From positions 1 through 39,765 of the forward strand of contig MEKR01000123.1 in the NCBI GenBank assembly GCA_001767035.1: a stretch of DNA of 39,765 nt. The letters run 5' to 3'. Origin of the DNA: Acidobacteria bacterium RIFCSPLOWO2_02_FULL_61_28. GTDB lineage: Bacteria > Acidobacteriota > Terriglobia > 2-12-FULL-54-10. This document shows, piece after piece, positions 9,201 through 16,254 of the stretch. Numbering within the stretch: position 1 is the stretch's first letter; each line of letters begins with the position of its first letter. Under the pieces are notes generated by a model, which did not search any database, was not told where the DNA came from, and saw only the letters and a list, made by a program, of their open reading frames with translations. The position numbers were made by a program, and so were the translations under genes.

Positions 9201-9736
9201 AGTTGCTTGTTCGCTTTCCGAGAGATTCCGTAATAGCATTGAGACATGCCAAATGGTTAAGTGAAGAGGAGGATGCGCAGGCTAGCGTTAAGTTTGATGA
9301 GTTGATCAGGAAGCACCCAAAATATTATGATGCGTATCATGCCTTTGGACGGCACTGGCTCCACTCAGGGAATTACGAAAAGGCTAGGAAACAATTTGAG
9401 TTGACGCTAGGTCTACACCGGGGACATCAAAGGGCACATGAGGGACTGGCCCCAGCCTTCCACGGATTGGCTGGGCTGGCCAATGCAAGGGGGGAGACAG
9501 AAATCGCTGCCTCGTTCCTCAAGGAGGCAGAACGAGACTTCAAATCCGCGATCCATTGGGCAAAGGTGCAGCAGCAACCAGTAGCAAAATTTTACGCAAG
9601 CCTCAGTTGGTTTTATCTCGATCAAAAGCATTACGAGGAAGCACTAGCATCATTTGATTTAGCAATTCTGGAAAATCCGGATCATTTTCGGAACCACGAG
9701 GGCCGGGGTACTGCACTTTGTCACTTGAAGAGGTAA
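6257..9736 (+). CDS. STAND-type P-loop NTPase with C-terminal TPR-like repeats (putative immune NTPase)
   Basis: The protein is 1159 residues as read; the start at 6257 has GGGGGAAAG upstream. Residues 1-300 are all-helical with a hydrophobic N-terminus (IGLLLLNTIPFI) and no recognised enzyme motif. The NTPase has a Walker A GEPGSGKTT at 352-360 and a Walker B LFILIDDIY at 403-411, followed by a winged-helix-like region. Residues about 728-920 hold five repeats of about 39 residues, with the pattern VR..Y..L....G......AI..T..WL..(P)E-HD. More ordinary TPR-like helices follow up to the C-terminus. A P-loop NTPase core with a superhelical repeat sensor and an N-terminal effector slot is the plan of STAND proteins (NLR, Avs-like), which act in anti-phage defence or signalling. 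Here that role is inference. The gene is visibly AT-richer than its neighbours, suggesting transfer. It ends at TAA (9734-9736) in mid-repeat; see the next entry. Confidence 0.75.
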   Translation: MADPATIGLLLLNTIPFITRALSPELLRTFSGFVDELLELSAAHAAAGLGKETIKELSARLRAYAQNPTKAPENHDLQKAFYGSFLCATDMIYQVRLSQLGVGIREVPCLVGLRNHILEGLRSASLTNLSLTENEKDYLVRKRKEIATELREYRSLSQPQLEQKLPVQPDTEVLTLLTSSARKRPSLEENSVLLVAHMVERSPWYADVSDEVKTIARNALLEIQIAFFAEAVKSDQRVQAILTNEILASINIDVKGLVSGLRTATEWIKKVESELRELKNLVEAKFKKHFQVIDDSFLKNQEKESLRPFLTISVGDWPFVVQSQGIERDLTEEVTGRILAPRTRAAFQIIRGEPGSGKTTLLRQIGAKLVEKGCWVLEARQGAKFNEFQDSVEKLTNAAEARLFILIDDIYRDEDRSILVEILSDPGHMLPVTIIATTPSHEDRTREIRENNYLDILPPVTPDKLSQSELERFRRIPEVAKLSERKFKSLTKSGRMLVVMLQLSNGKPLDQILLDVAHRLRENFPETYAVWDVICTFGRWNLPVPESLLEKILSKPGFGQRLRHGPATIGSEGLVFPSDYPFVQGWTSGHQVIAETAVRVEFAGSLQSNCQAALQSADPTDSEHALFIGRMFHCLSSIKTGDWELGNRLLKAAKWKEKVQNLAFLSPEAQADWALALWRLGEKDLAEKCLTSANPTSPRRASMVINLLATIGRFDEACRVAESWCESHPHDTFVRGAYLSLLGQRGSDEQVHLAIGKTQQWLSKLEHDEDTYVRGIYLGLVELAGSDPEFKQAIEETQRWLGDQDSDTNVRIVYLGVVGRERGGDQLEHAMKQTEQWLRKPEHANDAAVREAYVGLAAHLEDETQAEYAIALTEKWLREPEHDEESNVRVAYMSLLEKRGSAEQLAELISGTRDWLEGHPEAREVWTALIAMLIRQHQSPLSVEVTSAAIFHHPNDRNLAEHYLDLFASTDSAENISKMFAELLVRFPRDSVIALRHAKWLSEEEDAQASVKFDELIRKHPKYYDAYHAFGRHWLHSGNYEKARKQFELTLGLHRGHQRAHEGLAPAFHGLAGLANARGETEIAASFLKEAERDFKSAIHWAKVQQQPVAKFYASLSWFYLDQKHYEEALASFDLAILENPDHFRNHEGRGTALCHLKR

Positions 9737-9856
9737 CCTGAAGCATTACTTGCTCTAGAGCAAGCACTTGAAAAGGCTCCCTCGCCTCTAGGGCCCCCTG
9801 CAAGTGAGGAAATACCTCCCCTTATCGCTGAGTGCAAGGCACAGCTATCCCAATAG
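9737..9856 (+). other. In-frame coding continuation of the NTPase gene beyond TAA
   Basis: After the TAA, 39 more sense codons follow in the same frame up to TAG at 9854-9856. They read PEALLALEQALEKAPSPLG.. and end ..AECKAQLSQ. PEALLALEQALEKAP is a good TPR second helix. In TPRs the residue before such a helix is normally Tyr (as in YEEALASFDLAILENP one repeat earlier), so the TAA stands where TAC or TAT is expected. The intact protein would be 1199 residues. The remnant has no start or ribosome site of its own. Confidence 0.7.
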
Positions 9857-9902
9857 TGTTAGATATTTCAAAAGAATCGGAATAAGTATCGTGTACCTCT
9901 TC

Positions 9903-11885
9903 ATGCAAAGCCGAATTCAGCAGGCTGCGCGGGAGTTTGTGCTCCGCCAGTACGGCGTCGAGGCGAGCGTGGTGGTGAATCGGCCGCCGCGCGTGGAGAT
10001 GGGAGACCTGGCGCTGCCGCTCGCGATGGAACTGGCGCGCAAGCTCCGCCGCCCGCCTCGCCAGATCGCCGAGGAAGTCGCCGCGGCGCTGCGCTCGGTG
10101 GCGGGCGTCGCCAAGGCGGACGTGGCCGGCGCGGGCTACGTGAACCTGTTTCTCGACCGGGCTGCTTACGCCGCACAACTGGGAGCGCCACTCGAAGCGG
10201 GAGCGTCTGCTACGACTGCCGCCGGGGGAAAACTGATCGTCGAGCACACCAACATCAATCCGAACAAGGCCGCGCACATCGGGCACCTGCGCAACGCCGC
10301 GCTCGGCGACACGTTCGTCCGCCTGCTGCGCGCCCGCGGACACACGGTCGAGGTGCAGAACTATATTGACAACACCGGCGTGCAAGTCGCCGACGTGGTT
10401 GTGGGCTTCTTATATCTGGAGCAGAAAAAAGAAGAGGACGTGGCGCGGCTGGCGCAGGACCCCGCCGCCCGGTTCGACTACTACTGTTGGGACCTCTATG
10501 CCCGCGTCACGCGGTTCCTGGCAGAGGACAGTGCGCGGCTGGAATTGCGCAACCGCACGCTCCAGGAAATCGAAGAGGGCCACACGCTTGCGGCGCGCGT
10601 CGCCGAGATCGTCTCGACCGCGATCGTCCGCCGGCATCTGGCGACGATGCTCCGCCTCAATGTTCGGTACGACCTCCTGCCGCGCGAGAGCGAAATCTTG
10701 CATCTCCGATTTTGGGACCAGGCGTTCGAGCTGCTCCAAGAAAAACGCGCCATCTATCTCGAGACGGAAGGCAAGAACAAAGGCTGCTGGGTGATGCGAC
10801 AGACGGAAGGGAACAGAGAACAGGGAATAGGGAATAGCGCGGAAGAGGAAGACGGCGGGCAGGACACCAAAGTGATCGTCCGTTCGAACGGGACCGTCAC
10901 TTACGTCGGGAAAGACATTGCGTACCAGCTTTGGAAGTTCGGCCTGCTCGGGAAGAATTTTTTTTACCGGCCGTTTGAGACGTATCCGGACGGACGCACG
11001 GTTTGGGTGAGCAGCTCCGAACCGGGCAGCGGGTCCCCACCCGCGTTTGGCCAGGGGCAGAAGGTTTACAACGTCATAGACGTTCGCCAGTCCTACTTGC
11101 AGAAAATTGTGGCGGCGGGCTTGCGCGCGCTGGGCTACACGGAGCAGGCCGACCGCTCGATCCATTTCTCCTACGAGATGGTCGCGCTCTCGCCGCGCTG
11201 CTGCGATGAAATGGGCATCGAGTTGAGCGCGGAAGAACGCCAGCGTCCGTTCATCGAGGTGTCAGGGCGAAAGGGGCTAGGCATCAAAGCCGACGACCTG
11301 CTGGACCGGTTGCTCGAAGAAGCCTACAAGGAAGTGCTCTCCCGCCACTCGGACCAACCGGACGACTTCCGACGGCGCATCGCGCAGCAGATCGCCATCG
11401 GCGCGCTCCGCTACTTCCTGCTCCGCTACACCTGCAATACAATCATCGCCTTTGACTTCCACGAAGCCTTGAGCTTTGAAGGCGAGACTGGCCCGTATGT
11501 GCAGTACGCCGTCGTGCGCGCGCGCAACATCTTCCGCAAGCTCGAAGAAGAGGGTGGACGCTTCGACGAAAACGCGGTCACGCCCGCCGTGCTCGAGCGG
11601 TTCCTGGCCGCGCCGGAAGGCGATGCGTTCTGGGAATTGCTCTACCAGGCCAGCCAGTGGGACGCGGTCGCGGAACTCGCAATCGCCACCACCGAGCCTG
11701 CCGCAGTCGCCAAGTACGCGTTCCAACTCGCGCAAGGTTTCAACAACTTCTATCACCGCTTTCGCATCCTCACCGAGCAGGACGAAGCTCGCAAGATGTT
11801 CCTGCTCTGGCTCGTCAAGAGAGTCGAGGACCGTCTCACCACCACGCTCGATCTGCTCGGCATCGAAGTGCCGGAAGCGATGTAG
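9903..11885 (+). CDS. argS: Arginine--tRNA ligase
   Basis: The protein is 660 residues from the ATG at 9903; a GTG at 9891 is an alternative, and neither has a strong ribosome site. The upstream ATG at 9804 lies inside the NTPase remnant and is rejected. The N-terminal Add-1 domain (MQSRIQQAAREFV.., NPPRVEMGDLALPLA-like) binds the tRNA elbow. The class I core has HIGH at residues 125-128 in NPNKAAHIGHLRNA. The KMSKS equivalent is VSGRKGLGIKADDLL. The C-terminal anticodon-binding helical domain is seen in EGETGPYVQYAVVRARNI.. and FNNFYHRFRIL. It charges tRNA-Arg in the cytosol. Unusual: a low-complexity insert (NREQGIGNSAEEEDGG) at about residues 302-320, just before the conserved VIVRSNGTVTY strand, encoded by repetitive 'gggaacag/gggaatag' DNA. 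Confidence 0.95.
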   Translation: MQSRIQQAAREFVLRQYGVEASVVVNRPPRVEMGDLALPLAMELARKLRRPPRQIAEEVAAALRSVAGVAKADVAGAGYVNLFLDRAAYAAQLGAPLEAGASATTAAGGKLIVEHTNINPNKAAHIGHLRNAALGDTFVRLLRARGHTVEVQNYIDNTGVQVADVVVGFLYLEQKKEEDVARLAQDPAARFDYYCWDLYARVTRFLAEDSARLELRNRTLQEIEEGHTLAARVAEIVSTAIVRRHLATMLRLNVRYDLLPRESEILHLRFWDQAFELLQEKRAIYLETEGKNKGCWVMRQTEGNREQGIGNSAEEEDGGQDTKVIVRSNGTVTYVGKDIAYQLWKFGLLGKNFFYRPFETYPDGRTVWVSSSEPGSGSPPAFGQGQKVYNVIDVRQSYLQKIVAAGLRALGYTEQADRSIHFSYEMVALSPRCCDEMGIELSAEERQRPFIEVSGRKGLGIKADDLLDRLLEEAYKEVLSRHSDQPDDFRRRIAQQIAIGALRYFLLRYTCNTIIAFDFHEALSFEGETGPYVQYAVVRARNIFRKLEEEGGRFDENAVTPAVLERFLAAPEGDAFWELLYQASQWDAVAELAIATTEPAAVAKYAFQLAQGFNNFYHRFRILTEQDEARKMFLLWLVKRVEDRLTTTLDLLGIEVPEAM

Positions 11886-11929
11886 CGCCGGCTTCCAGCC
11901 GGGAGAGATCTGTTCCGGTGACTGTGTCT

Positions 11930-12832
11930 CTAGCGCGCCTCCGGTGACGGTCCGTAATCGAGTTTCACTTCACTGTTGGGGTGGAGGGTGATTCTGCCGT
12001 CAGACTGGAGCTGGTAGGGATACTTCTGCGGGTCCGCGGGAATGCCCTGGAGCAGGCCTGCCGCGATCATCTCCTGAAAGGATTGGGGCCAGCGGCCGGC
12101 GCGCTCGCGGAACCGCCCGGCGAGTCGCTCGAGTTCCTCGATGTCGTCGAGCGCCCGCAGCGTTTCGAGGTGCATTGAGGCGTTCTTGCGGATCGTCTCG
12201 TCCTCGGCGGAGTTATGGATTTCCGTCCAGAGGAAGCGCGAAGTCTCCCGGTTCCCTCCTTTTTCTTCGATGACCGCCGCCATCACCTGCATCCAGGGAG
12301 CCGCGTCCGGGTGTCGGCTGCCTTCCCGATAAGCCTCGGAAGCCGCCCTGTAGTCCTTGAGGTCCCAGTAGTAGATGAAGCCCAGGTCATGCCACAAGCG
12401 CCATTCTTCGGGGTTGGCCTGGATTCCGCGCCGAAGCAGAGCGATTGCCTTTTGCGGTTCGGCGGCCCCGTACGAAGAAGGCGCAGACAGAAAGATGGCT
12501 CCGAATTTGTAGGCCACCAGCAACTGCGGGTCGAGCGCGACCGTAATGTCGAGCAGCGGGGCAAGCAGGGGGAAGTCCGTCCGGCGCTGGAGGCGCCGAG
12601 CGCCGAAGTACTGCACCACGCGCGTCCAGTAGAGGTCGGCGAGCAGCCCGTTATGGCCCAGGCTGAGCGACCGCAGAACATTGCCCGAAGGGATCCAGAG
12701 CAACTCCGGCGTCTCCCGGTAGGGGGCGAGTCGGCGGTCCAGTGCCATCTGCGCCGGGACCAGAATGGCCCACCCGCACGCCAGCACGAGCGCCAGCGTC
12801 CACACGCTTCGCCCTGTTTTGCTCGGCTTCAT
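11930..12832 (-). CDS. TPR-containing membrane-anchored protein of the ABC exporter operon
   Basis: The protein is 300 residues. The start at 12832 is fixed by an ATGA overlap with the permease stop. One N-terminal transmembrane segment (VWTLALVLACGWAILVPAQ, about residues 9-30) anchors a soluble domain. Residues about 90-210 contain TPR-like helices (LLAPLLDITVALDPQLLVAYKFGAIFL.., KAIALLRRGIQANPEEWRLWHDLGFIYYWDLKDYRAASEAYREGSRHP). The C-terminal part (RAGRWPQSFQEMIAAGLLQGIPADP..YPYQLQSDGRI) resembles the short 'predicted periplasmic' tail found in acidobacterial TPR proteins. Its place as third gene of the operon suggests it works with the ABC exporter, perhaps as a periplasmic or inner-membrane partner. 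Function unknown. Confidence 0.8.
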   Translation of the reverse strand: MKPSKTGRSVWTLALVLACGWAILVPAQMALDRRLAPYRETPELLWIPSGNVLRSLSLGHNGLLADLYWTRVVQYFGARRLQRRTDFPLLAPLLDITVALDPQLLVAYKFGAIFLSAPSSYGAAEPQKAIALLRRGIQANPEEWRLWHDLGFIYYWDLKDYRAASEAYREGSRHPDAAPWMQVMAAVIEEKGGNRETSRFLWTEIHNSAEDETIRKNASMHLETLRALDDIEELERLAGRFRERAGRWPQSFQEMIAAGLLQGIPADPQKYPYQLQSDGRITLHPNSEVKLDYGPSPEAR

Positions 12833-13611
12833 TTCAGGTCCTTGCGGGAAAAGATCCACACCGCAGCCGCAACCAGGATGGCGTCATAGCAAAGCGCGTA
12901 GAGCGTATTCAGCAGGACCACCTCTGCCGCCACCGGCTTGCCGTGCGAAACCCAGGCGGAGACGTTGAAGTCGCTGAAATTCGGCAGCAGATAATAGAGA
13001 ACGGTGGTCAATCCTTTGAGCAAGTTGTTTTCGGTCAGCTCGCCGAAGGCGCGGATGTCGGCGGCGAAATTCCCGATGACGTAGGCCATGAACGTAAACA
13101 CGGCGGAGAGCACCGGCGTCGCAAAGCAGGAAAAAAACAGGCAGAGCGCGGTAACGAGTGAAAGCTCGAGCAGAATGAAATAAATCGCCACCCAGACCGA
13201 CAGGTCCTGCGGCTCAAACCGCCGCATCAAGTAATAGAGGGCGGCCCACAGCCCAACGCTCATCAACGCCGTATTGACGAGCAAGGTGAAGTTCAGCCCC
13301 AGAAATTTCCCGATAATGAACTGGCGGCGGCGGATCGGCTTGCTCAGCAGCGCGTACAGGCTGCGCTTGTCCATTTCTTTATAGACCAGGCCAATGCCCA
13401 GGAAGATCGCGATCAGCAGGCCGAAAATCGAGATCGCGCTCAAGCCGACGTTCAACAGGATGGTCTTCTGGATGCCGATCGAAATCTGCCCGAACAGCAG
13501 GGCGGAGGCAATGAGAATCAGCGCAAAGGCGATCAGGTTGTAGAGCACCCGGTCGCGCACCGCTTCCCGGAAGGTGTTGAGAACGATGGCGAGTGTTTGT
13601 CGTGACCTCAT
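12829..13611 (-). CDS. ABC-2 type transporter permease
   Basis: The protein is 260 residues. The start at 13611 overlaps the ATPase stop as ATGA; the longer open frame upstream is only a shadow of the ATPase gene. It opens with a short amphipathic segment (TLAIVLNTFREAVRDRVLYNLIAFALILIASALLFG), typical of ABC-2 or NosY-like permeases. About six hydrophobic spans follow, including ILLNVGLSAISIFGLLIAIFLGIGLVYKE with the KEMDKRSLYALLSKPIRRRQFIIGKFLG cytoplasmic motif, which is characteristic of this family. It forms the membrane part of an exporter with the upstream ATPase. The substrate is unknown. Confidence 0.88.
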   Translation of the reverse strand: MRSRQTLAIVLNTFREAVRDRVLYNLIAFALILIASALLFGQISIGIQKTILLNVGLSAISIFGLLIAIFLGIGLVYKEMDKRSLYALLSKPIRRRQFIIGKFLGLNFTLLVNTALMSVGLWAALYYLMRRFEPQDLSVWVAIYFILLELSLVTALCLFFSCFATPVLSAVFTFMAYVIGNFAADIRAFGELTENNLLKGLTTVLYYLLPNFSDFNVSAWVSHGKPVAAEVVLLNTLYALCYDAILVAAAVWIFSRKDLK

Positions 13612-14561
13612 GGCGAGGGAGACGCGGGCCGCTCGCTGTCGGAGCCCCGCAGCACCTCCACAAAGTAATCTTCCAGGCTCAAACGAACCGGGTTGAGCGA
13701 GATCAGCCGCAGCCCGTCGCTCTGGCACAGCGCGAGAAACTGCGGAATGTTTTTCTCCGGGATTTCGATCCGGCACTGGCCGCCCGAAACCAGCGGCGGT
13801 TTTGCCGCCAGAGGTTGGAGCCGGGAGAGCGCCTCCGGGGAGGCACACTCGAGCACGGCTTCGCAGGCGGCTTGGCGCTGGAGCGACTCGGAAAGCTGCC
13901 CGACCCCCACCAGCTTGCCCCGGTTCAGGATCGCCACGCGGTCGCACAGGGCCTCGGCGTCCGAGAGAATGTGCGTGCTGAAGAAGACCGTCTTCCCGGC
14001 GGCTTTGAGTTGCAGGATCAGCTCGCGGACCTCGTGCCGTCCCACCGGATCGAGGCCCGACATCGGCTCGTCGAGCAGGACAATCTCCGGCTCGTGCAGG
14101 ATGGCCTGCGCGATTCCCACCCGCTGCAACATGCCTTTGGAAAACTTCCGCAGCGGGCGATGCCGGAACTCCGCGAGACCGACCTGATCGAGGACCGCGT
14201 CCCGGCGGCGCTGGCGTTCTTCCGCCGAGAGCGGAAAGAACTGCGCGAAATAATCGAGCAACTCCTGGGGCGTGAGGTAGTCGTAGAAATACGGATTCTC
14301 GGGGAGGTAGCCGACGCGCAGGAACGTTTCCGGTTCCCCGACCGGATGACCTAGGATGGTAGCCGTCCCTTCGGTGGGGAAGATCAGGCCGGTCAGGAGC
14401 TTGAGCGTGGTCGTCTTTCCGGCGCCGTTCGGTCCCAGAAACCCGAAGACTTCCCCGCGCTCGACTTTGAGAGACAGCCGGTCGAGCGCGCGGAACGGGC
14501 GCTTGCGCCAGAAGCCCAGCGAGTAGTCTTTGCTCAGCCCCGAGATTTCAATCGCTGCCAT
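13608..14561 (-). CDS. ABC transporter ATP-binding protein (ABC-2 exporter)
   Basis: The protein is 317 residues from the ATG at 14561 ([13 protein letters not shown]..), with AGGGG about 10 bases upstream; the in-frame ATG at 14609 borders the repeat element and is less likely. The Walker A motif GPNGAGKTT is at 43-51, the signature is FSKGM (140-144, in place of LSGGQ, usual for ABC-2 ATPases), Walker B is [13 protein letters not shown] (Asp164, Glu165), and the H-loop is [11 protein letters not shown]. The C-terminal 90 residues form the accessory domain common in this subfamily. First gene of a three-gene operon with ATGA overlaps throughout, so its products are probably made in equal amounts as one complex. 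Confidence 0.93.
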   Translation of the reverse strand: MAAIEISGLSKDYSLGFWRKRPFRALDRLSLKVERGEVFGFLGPNGAGKTTTLKLLTGLIFPTEGTATILGHPVGEPETFLRVGYLPENPYFYDYLTPQELLDYFAQFFPLSAEERQRRRDAVLDQVGLAEFRHRPLRKFSKGMLQRVGIAQAILHEPEIVLLDEPMSGLDPVGRHEVRELILQLKAAGKTVFFSTHILSDAEALCDRVAILNRGKLVGVGQLSESLQRQAACEAVLECASPEALSRLQPLAAKPPLVSGGQCRIEIPEKNIPQFLALCQSDGLRLISLNPVRLSLEDYFVEVLRGSDSERPASPSP

Positions 14562-14613
14562 CGGCGCCCAACCCCTGCCGGGGGAGAAGCTGTTCCACAA
14601 CCTCTTCACGGCA

Positions 14614-14763
14614 TCGTCAGGGCATGGCTTCAGCCATGCCGAAAAGACATGTTCTGTCGTCTGGGCTTTAGCCCCTGAGGTTCGTCCCTCAGCGGCTGAA
14701 GCCGTAAGGAAATTTCATCCTTTCCGCACCGCTTTCGGCACGACTAAAGTCGTGCCCTGACGA
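14614..14763. repeat. Hairpin-ended repeat element 3 (REP/MITE-like), 150 bp
   Basis: The 31-base inverted ends (14614-14644 and 14733-14763) both read TCGTCAGGGC-hairpin-GCCGAAA from outside in. They differ at five positions, all in the hairpin, and every change is compensated: GGCATGGC/GCCATGCC on the left, and GGCACGAC/GTCGTGCC in the equivalent strand on the right. Between them lie three more small hairpins (GGGC-TTTA-GCCC, CTGAGG..CCTCAG, CGGC-TGAA-GCCG). No coding capacity. It shares termini with elements at 5360-6130. Confidence 0.8.
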
Positions 14764-14865
14764 AACTCCCACCGGGTTTCGCTCCAGCTTCTACTATATT
14801 TTATTTCGACCCGCTTGTGACCTGTCAACGGCGAGAGTGTATCCAACTCGGTTCCGAGTCTCGGC

Positions 14866-14871
14866 TACAAT
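14866..14871 (+). promoter_or_regulatory. Putative -10 box for rsmA, suggesting a leaderless transcript
   Basis: TACAAT ends 6 bases before the GTG start codon (14878), the usual distance from a -10 box to the transcription start. No Shine-Dalgarno precedes the GTG. The -35 region is weak. A leaderless mRNA is therefore suggested by position only. Confidence 0.4.
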
Positions 14872-14877
14872 GGGCGT

Positions 14878-15696
14878 GTGTCGAGACACCGCCGCGCTCC
14901 CCTGGGCCAGGTTTTCTTAACGGACCGCCGCGTGATCCAGCGGATCATGCGCTCGCTCGGCCTCCAACCCGATGACGCCGTGCTCGAGATCGGAGCGGGT
15001 CCCGGGACCATGACCGAACTCCTCGCGGAGCAGGCGGGGAAGGTCTGGGCCGTCGAGCTGGACCCCAAGCTGGCCGGCGTCTTGCGCGAGAAATTTGCGG
15101 ATTCCCCGCGCGTCGAAGTGGTCGAAACCGACATCCTCGATCTTCCCATTGACTCGCTCGCCCGCGCCGTGGGCCGGGAGCGCATTCGCGTCTTCGGCAA
15201 TCTGCCCTATTACATTACCTCGCCCTGCCTGCTGCATCTGTTCGACTACCATTCGTGCATCACGGAGATCGTGGTCATGGTGCAGCGGGAGGTCGCCGAG
15301 CGGATTGTGGCGGCTCCCGGTTCGGCTGCCTACGGCCTCTTCTCAGTAACCTGCCAATACTACACCGAACCTCGGATGCTCTTTTCCATCCCTCCCGAGG
15401 CGTTCCGGCCACGGCCCCAGGTCCATTCCGCGCTGGTGCGGATGCGCGTGGCGTGGCAAAAAGAGAAACTGGGAATCGAAGACGAAAAGGCTTTCTGGAA
15501 GCTCGTGAGGGCGGCCTTTGCGCAGAAGCGGAAAACCCTGGTCAATAACTGGAAAGCTCGCTGCGATCCCGAAAGGCTGCGCGCTGTCATGACGGACCTC
15601 GGGATTGATTGGCGGGCGCGGGCGGAAACACTCTCGCTGGCCGAATTCGCCGCGCTTTTCAAAACCCTCCGGAGCGGAGGCCGGGCACCAGCGTAG
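14878..15696 (+). CDS. rsmA: 16S rRNA (adenine1518-N6/adenine1519-N6)-dimethyltransferase
   Basis: The protein is 272 residues and starts at GTG. It begins with the family's RRAPLGQVFLTD motif (usually K.LGQNFL). SAM-binding motif I is VLEIGAGPGTMT at about 36-47, the acidic motif is AVELDPKL, and the catalytic motif IV is NLPYYITSP at about 108-116. The C-terminal helical domain has VRAAFAQKRKTLVNN, close to the KsgA consensus FxQRRKTLRN. It dimethylates two adjacent adenines in helix 45 of 16S rRNA late in 30S assembly. It stands alone, convergent with purE. Length and motifs are normal. Confidence 0.95.
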   Translation: MSRHRRAPLGQVFLTDRRVIQRIMRSLGLQPDDAVLEIGAGPGTMTELLAEQAGKVWAVELDPKLAGVLREKFADSPRVEVVETDILDLPIDSLARAVGRERIRVFGNLPYYITSPCLLHLFDYHSCITEIVVMVQREVAERIVAAPGSAAYGLFSVTCQYYTEPRMLFSIPPEAFRPRPQVHSALVRMRVAWQKEKLGIEDEKAFWKLVRAAFAQKRKTLVNNWKARCDPERLRAVMTDLGIDWRARAETLSLAEFAALFKTLRSGGRAPA

Positions 15697-15735
15697 TGCT
15701 GCCGTCTGAGCAGTTCCCCGGCAGGAATGCCTGTC

Positions 15736-16254
15736 TTACCGTGAGAGCTCTTGTTTCAGCCGGGTGTTTTTCTTCGTAACTTCGCGCGCGAGTTTTTCTT
15801 TGTGGTGGACGAGTCGCCGGTGAAGATTGCGGTCCGTCGCGGCGAGAATCTGCGCGGCGAAAATGGCAGCGTTGACCGCCCCGGCTTTTCCCACCGCCAT
15901 GACGCCCACCGGCACGCCGCCGGGCATCTGGACCGCCGCCAGCAGCGCGTCAATCCCGCCCAGCGGAGAGCCGGCCAGGGGCACGGCGATGACGGGCAGG
16001 GTGGTGTGCGCCGCAATGACGCCTCCCAGATGAAACGCGCCCCCCGCCCCCACGACGATGACGTGCAAACCTCGCTTGGCCGCCGTGCGGGCATACGCGG
16101 CGGCGCGCTCCGGGGAGCGGTGAGCGCTGGCGATTTCCAGTTCGTACGGAACGTTCAGTTCCCCCAACATGCGGGCCGTCTCCGTCATGACGGGCAAGTC
16201 CGAATCGCTCCCCATGACGATCCCGACCAGCGGCTTCCGGTTTTGTTTCGGCAT
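15736..16254 (-). CDS. purE: N5-carboxyaminoimidazole ribonucleotide mutase (PurE class I)
   Basis: The protein is 172 residues with GGTGAGGAATC just before the ATG. The N-terminal phosphate loop is VGIVMGSDSDLP (Ser16-Asp19), and the catalytic ASAHRSP motif has His45 of the PurE family. The substrate loop VGAGGAFHLGGVIAAHTTLPVIAVP departs slightly from the usual GGAAHLPGM, with Phe for Ala and Gly for Pro. LAGSPLGGIDALLAAVQMPGGVPVG completes the class I signature. It converts N5-CAIR to CAIR in purine synthesis; purK is not in the window. The C-terminal tail (RRLVHHKEKLAREVTKKNTRLKQEL) is a charged helix. It lies downstream of purD on the same strand, separated by a repeat-filled gap of about 209 bases. 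Confidence 0.94.
   Translation of the reverse strand: MPKQNRKPLVGIVMGSDSDLPVMTETARMLGELNVPYELEIASAHRSPERAAAYARTAAKRGLHVIVVGAGGAFHLGGVIAAHTTLPVIAVPLAGSPLGGIDALLAAVQMPGGVPVGVMAVGKAGAVNAAIFAAQILAATDRNLHRRLVHHKEKLAREVTKKNTRLKQELSR

Larger units (their letters stand above)
14562..14877. other. Divergent intergenic region carrying a hairpin repeat element
   Basis: About 316 bases between the ABC operon (leftward) and rsmA (rightward). The middle is filled by the repeat element at 14614-14763. The right part holds the rsmA promoter candidate. No small gene is visible. Confidence 0.7.

Noticed and set aside
9804..9902. N-terminal extension of ArgRS from the ATG at 9804
   Set aside because: It overlaps the NTPase gene remnant and adds residues not seen in the family; the core begins at 9903.
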